From the NCBI GenBank assembly GCA_025449515.1, contig JANWJI010000005.1, positions 1 to 8,921 on the forward strand: a stretch of 8,921 bases of DNA, read 5' to 3'. This DNA is from Nitrososphaeraceae archaeon. GTDB lineage: Archaea; Thermoproteota; Nitrososphaeria; Nitrososphaerales; Nitrososphaeraceae. This document shows positions 6,494 to 8,921 of the stretch, one piece after another. The notes under the pieces are model-generated. The model was not told where the DNA came from. It did no database searches and was given only the letters and a program-made list of their open reading frames with translations. The stretch's first letter is position 1; the number at the start of each line of letters is the position of its first letter. The translations under genes were made by a program, and so were the position numbers.

Positions 6494-7222
6494 ATGACTA
6501 CTCAACACCTCGCGGTTGTGACACTACACGATGCCGCTCCAGCCTTCTCAAAACGGATATTCGAATTTACTGATGCATTTGAGAATTTAGGAATAAATTT
6601 TAATGTTGCCACTGTCCCTTTTTTTCATCACACGGAAGACCTTTCTAGGTTCCCAGACTTCGTAGATAAACTCAAATCATATAAACGATGTGAGATAGTT
6701 TTACATGGTCTTTATCATGAAGATAGGGATGGTCAGATGGACGATTTTCATACGAAATCGATGGGAACTACAGAAGAAGAATTAAGGGTAGGTTTAGAGA
6801 TATTTGAACAGGTAGGAATAAAGACTTCTGTTTTTATTCCTCCGCAATGGAAACTAAGCAGTGGCTCGATTGAGGTATTGGAGAATTTAGGATTTAGTTT
6901 AGCAGAAATGCAGGAGGAATTCTTCCTCCTTTCCCACAAGTCATACAGGAAAATAAAAGTTCCGAAGGTGTTAAGTTGGGACTTGACCGGACATCCCGAT
7001 CAGAATGTTGTGAGGATAAGTACAGAGGAACATCGTTTCAAACTGTTAGATGACGCACAAGGACGGAAAATGATCAGAATAGCGCTGCATCCACGTGACC
7101 CGCACAAGGTATTCAATGAGCAAATAGATATGATGCGTGAATTAAAAGAACAAGGCTATACAATTCCTCTATATAAGGAACTTGTATCGGAATTGCAAGA
7201 CGCCCCTTATTCGATTATCTGA
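6494..7222 (+). CDS. DUF2334 polysaccharide-deacetylase-like protein
   Basis: This 242-residue protein fits the DUF2334 branch of the NodB/polysaccharide deacetylase (carbohydrate esterase 4-like) fold, which removes acetyl groups from amino sugars using a metal. Visible motifs are VVTLHDAAPAF (8-18) with the H12-D13 pair, EIVLHGLYHEDRDG (67-80) with H71 and H75 completing the metal triad, VFIPPQWK (113-120) and RIALHPRDP (195-203) with the late histidine H199. No signal peptide or membrane segment is present, so it acts in the cytosol or on a lipid-linked sugar at the inner face. The ATG at 6494 is chosen for its GGAG ribosome-binding site and its position just before the first beta strand. 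It is divergent from the GNA1-like gene, which adds acetyl groups to amino sugars. Substrate unknown; other amide or ester hydrolysis is possible. Confidence 0.9.
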   Translation: MTTQHLAVVTLHDAAPAFSKRIFEFTDAFENLGINFNVATVPFFHHTEDLSRFPDFVDKLKSYKRCEIVLHGLYHEDRDGQMDDFHTKSMGTTEEELRVGLEIFEQVGIKTSVFIPPQWKLSSGSIEVLENLGFSLAEMQEEFFLLSHKSYRKIKVPKVLSWDLTGHPDQNVVRISTEEHRFKLLDDAQGRKMIRIALHPRDPHKVFNEQIDMMRELKEQGYTIPLYKELVSELQDAPYSII

Positions 7223-7734
7223 ATATCAAATTGTCTTGATAGCAAACGCTCATAACTTAACGTAATCTCTATAGCAAGGCACATCCTAGCATTCTTTTAT
7301 TATATGAAGCAAATTTTTTACCTCTTAATATGATATAACAGTTTTGAAGACAATTTATTCTCAGTAGAATTGTTTGCTGCTAAATAATTTCGCAAATGAT
7401 TAAGACCTCCATCCATCCATATAGTATGCACTTTCATAATGGTATTGTTGGGTCTCTATCTCATGATTCGAAGCTTTAACTCTAATTTTTGAATGTCAGG
7501 AATCTTTAAAAATGCGTATCACGAATAGATATTGAATCCGTTCTTAGAATCAATATCATTGTGGGAGCCACTGGCACATACCAAACTTGTCATGTTATCG
7601 GGCACCATTACGATATAATATATGGAAGCAGATGACAATTACGCTAGTCGCGAATTCGCTAGGGCAATTACAAGTCAATACCGAAGATTACTCTTCAAAT
7701 TATTATGCAATAGTCAAGTTTTCCGTTAGATCAG
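7223..7734. other. Gap of about 500 bp without a confident gene
   Basis: T-rich tracts after 7222 (for example TTTTTT at 7313-7318) may end the deacetylase transcript. On the minus strand, ATG 7608 opens a 51-codon frame with one TGA (7519-7521) ending TAG at 7456. It encodes MVPDNMTSLVCASGSHNDI at the start and LKIPDIQKLELKLRIMR at the end, and may be a small broken gene, but nothing identifies it. Before 7735, AATTATTAT (7698-7706) could be a TATA-like element for the integrase remnant. Confidence 0.4.
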
Positions 7735-8072
7735 ATGTACCCCGAAAATAAGTCAAGTGTCACATTAAATGTCATTATTCCATTTCACTTCACTTACTAC
7801 GAGATATGGATTAGACAATTCCTGGATTTCGTTAAATCTGATCTTGAAGACGATGATATAGAAAATCGAACTAATGCATTTGCATATACGGCAAATCAAG
7901 AAATCAAATCGGCAGTAGAACATGTGATAAGGTTTTTAAATATCAAAAAAGCAGAGTTGCAAATGGCGACATAACTGCTGCAACTTTACGTAATTATGTT
8001 AAAGCTATCAAATCATTTTGTATTGTATTCAAGCCATATGAAACATTTTGGAACGGCTCCATCATTATCTGA
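7735..8072 (+). pseudogene. Archaeal tyrosine-recombinase (integrase) N-terminal remnant
   Basis: From ATG 7735 the frame gives YYEIWIRQFLDFVKSDLED, TANQEIKSAVEHVIRFLNIKK and ends at TAA 7972-7974. Overlapping it in another frame (from about 7971) is ITAATLRNYVKAIKSFC, running to TGA 8070-8072. I recognise this as the SAM-like core-binding domain of integrases common in ammonia-oxidising archaea, where the ITAATLRNYVKAIK block directly follows the helix seen in frame one. A one- or two-base loss near 7969 explains the break. The catalytic domain with the R-H-R-Y residues is absent: downstream sequence to 8292 shows none of it. It is a dead remnant of an integrated element. No paired att repeats were identified. 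Confidence 0.75.
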
Positions 8073-8247
8073 CAAAACACATCTTCTCATATACACAAAC
8101 CGCATAAAATATGTAACAATTTTGGTATTCGTACTTGTTTTAGCTTTTTATTGCTAGATGGAGTATGAAATCACTTTAATGGTTAATTTCATCAAATCTA
8201 TTGACATATCAGAAGCCTGAAACAGAATTCCGAAAGCAGTCTAATAA

Positions 8248-8263
8248 TTTAAATATTTATACA
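8248..8263 (+). promoter_or_regulatory. TATA-like element upstream of the SnoaL pseudogene
   Basis: TTTAAATATTTATAC lies about 30-45 bp before the TTG at 8293. It is a fair archaeal TATA match, implying that the broken gene once had its own promoter with little or no leader. Confidence 0.3.
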
Positions 8264-8292
8264 ACAGCATAGGGTAGAATTTATCGACATCT

Positions 8293-8587
8293 TTGCAGGA
8301 AGAAAATAATGAAAGAGATGCTTTGCAACCAGCATTCCAAGCTTTAAATAGCAAAGACAATAAGAGTCGTTATTTTGACCTACATGATGATGCTCTTGTC
8401 ACGCATGCGATTCCCGGTAATTTTCCAGCCAATAAGGAAGGCATGAAGAAGTACTATGGCGTACTATGGCGAGGTATGGCAAGCATTTCCTGATGCAATT
8501 TTTGGTTTTGATCATGTTATTGTTCAAGGAAGTGAAGCCGCATGTATGTTCTCAATGACTGGTACTCAGAAGAGCGCTTTGAGATAA
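8293..8587 (+). pseudogene. SnoaL-like / ester cyclase-type protein, broken by a 10-bp tandem duplication
   Basis: From TTG 8293 the frame gives FQALNSKDNKSRYFDLHDDA, LVTHAIPGNFPANKEGMKKYY. It is then derailed by an exact repeat of GTACTATGGC (8451-8460 and 8461-8470) and stops at TGA 8492. Removing one copy joins KKYYG to EVWQAFPDAIFGFDHVIVQG and MFSMTGTQKSA, ending TAA 8585-8587. The FPD, then VxV-G...TGT-K pattern is the SnoaL-like fold, a cone-shaped beta-sheet domain of ~130-140 residues found in ester cyclases and NTF2-like proteins. The reconstructed frame covers about 94 codons, so the last third is missing or scrambled. A stretch including KIIEK near 8650-8665 in another frame may be its remnant. 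Function of the ancestral protein is unknown. Confidence 0.8.
8451..8470 (+). repeat. Exact 10-bp tandem duplication
   Basis: GTACTATGGC occurs twice in direct succession inside the SnoaL-like gene. Ten bases is not a multiple of three, so the second copy shifts the frame; deleting either copy restores the conserved protein across the junction. This looks like a recent slippage event. Confidence 0.95.
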
Positions 8588-8735
8588 TCGCTAAGTGTAA
8601 TGGCCATAGTAATGGTAATTTCATCAATAATCTTTATTTCATGCTTACTAAAATTATTGAGAAGGGTTGTTTCCATTTTTATAGTTTAAAATGGAAACTT
8701 CATTCTTCTATTTTGATGTTGCTTCAGATCGTGAA

Positions 8736-8900
8736 ATGAATACAACAGGCATTCGGCACACTATAACGTTAGGTCATCAGACATTCGTAAGGCTGAAGAA
8801 GAAAGGCATGTTTGGAGAATCTTGCACAGATCTTGTGTCACGCCTTTTAGATCAACTTGAAAAGGTTAAGGACAGTCAAGGAGAGATTAAAATTGTATAA
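8736..8900 (+). CDS. Small ribbon-helix-helix / antitoxin-like protein
   Basis: From ATG 8736 the product is 54 residues. RHTITLGHQTFVRLKKKG forms a beta strand followed by a helix, then GESCTDLVSRLLDQLEKV forms a second helix. This is the layout of short archaeal DUF7557/VapB-like ribbon-helix-helix proteins that bind DNA as dimers and often serve as antitoxins or small repressors. An upstream in-frame ATG at 8691 would add 15 residues (ETSFFYFDVASDREM) unlike the family, so 8736 is preferred. No toxin gene is visible before it: the upstream neighbour is the SnoaL pseudogene, and only 21 bp of the window remain downstream. A partner may lie just outside. Pairing with a toxin is therefore unproven, and a stand-alone regulator is equally likely. 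Confidence 0.65.
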   Translation: MNTTGIRHTITLGHQTFVRLKKKGMFGESCTDLVSRLLDQLEKVKDSQGEIKIV

Positions 8901-8921
8901 TTCTGTTGATTTTCTGTCGAA

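Noticed and set aside
6349..6573. Plus-strand frame overlapping the deacetylase start
   Set aside because: It runs into the deacetylase gene in another frame, has odd Cys/Arg-rich composition and no recognisable family.
6748..6939. Minus-strand frame inside the deacetylase gene
   Set aside because: It is the complement of an intact conserved gene, with no family of its own.
7456..7608. Minus-strand 51-codon frame with one TGA
   Set aside because: Too short, interrupted and unrecognised. Mentioned in the gap entry only.
8542..8739. Plus-strand open frame between the SnoaL pseudogene and the ribbon-helix-helix gene
   Set aside because: Its start overlaps the restored SnoaL frame, and its tail is low-complexity hydrophobic sequence. 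At best it holds SnoaL C-terminal debris.
1..8921. CRISPR array, rRNA or replication origin
   Set aside because: No regularly spaced repeats, no rRNA-like conserved blocks and no origin-type repeat cluster were seen.

Overview
The window looks like an accessory, partly decaying stretch of an AT-rich archaeal genome. It is most likely from an ammonia-oxidising archaeon (Nitrososphaerota/Thaumarchaeota, Nitrososphaera- or Nitrosocosmicus-like). That assignment rests on the protein families I recognise (a thaumarchaeal-type secreted/membrane protein with a CNCD motif, an archaeal integrase with an ITAATLRNYVKAIK block, a small DUF7557-like ribbon-helix-helix protein), on TATA-like boxes about 25 bp before start codons, and on frequent TTG starts. 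It is inference from memory of families, not from a database search.

Layout, left to right. Positions 2-166 carry the tail of an unrecognised gene. Positions 300-611 (minus) hold a truncated DUF72/YecE-type gene with an in-frame TGA. Positions 722-1051 encode a small membrane-anchored four-cysteine protein. Positions 1070-1312 are an open frame broken by one TGA. About 1 kb (1313-2306) has no convincing gene. An intact histidine phosphatase lies at 2307-2924. Next come a signal-peptide/membrane protein pseudogene with two frameshifts (3124-3791) and a broken DDE transposase (3878-4476). The best preserved block follows: a family 2 glycosyltransferase (4523-5410, minus), a GNA1-like N-acetyltransferase (5714-6226, minus) and, divergently, a DUF2334 polysaccharide-deacetylase-like protein (6494-7222, plus). 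The right end is again remnants: an integrase fragment (7735-8072), a SnoaL/ester-cyclase pseudogene broken by an exact 10-bp tandem duplication (8293-8587), and a small ribbon-helix-helix-like gene (8736-8900).

The intact genes point to sugar chemistry: a sugar transferase, a probable glucosamine-phosphate acetylase and a deacetylase-like enzyme sit together and could jointly tune N-acetylation of a surface glycan. This functional link is inferred from adjacency only. The remainder is dominated by pseudogenes of several unrelated families plus transposase and integrase debris, as expected for an old integration hot spot. At least five genes carry clear disabling lesions. TGA terminates intact genes here (acetyltransferase, deacetylase), so the in-frame TGAs are lesions, not a recoded code. 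I see no CRISPR array, rRNA or intact tRNA. I also see no convincing complete new system; the glycan trio and the pattern of gene decay are the points most worth following.
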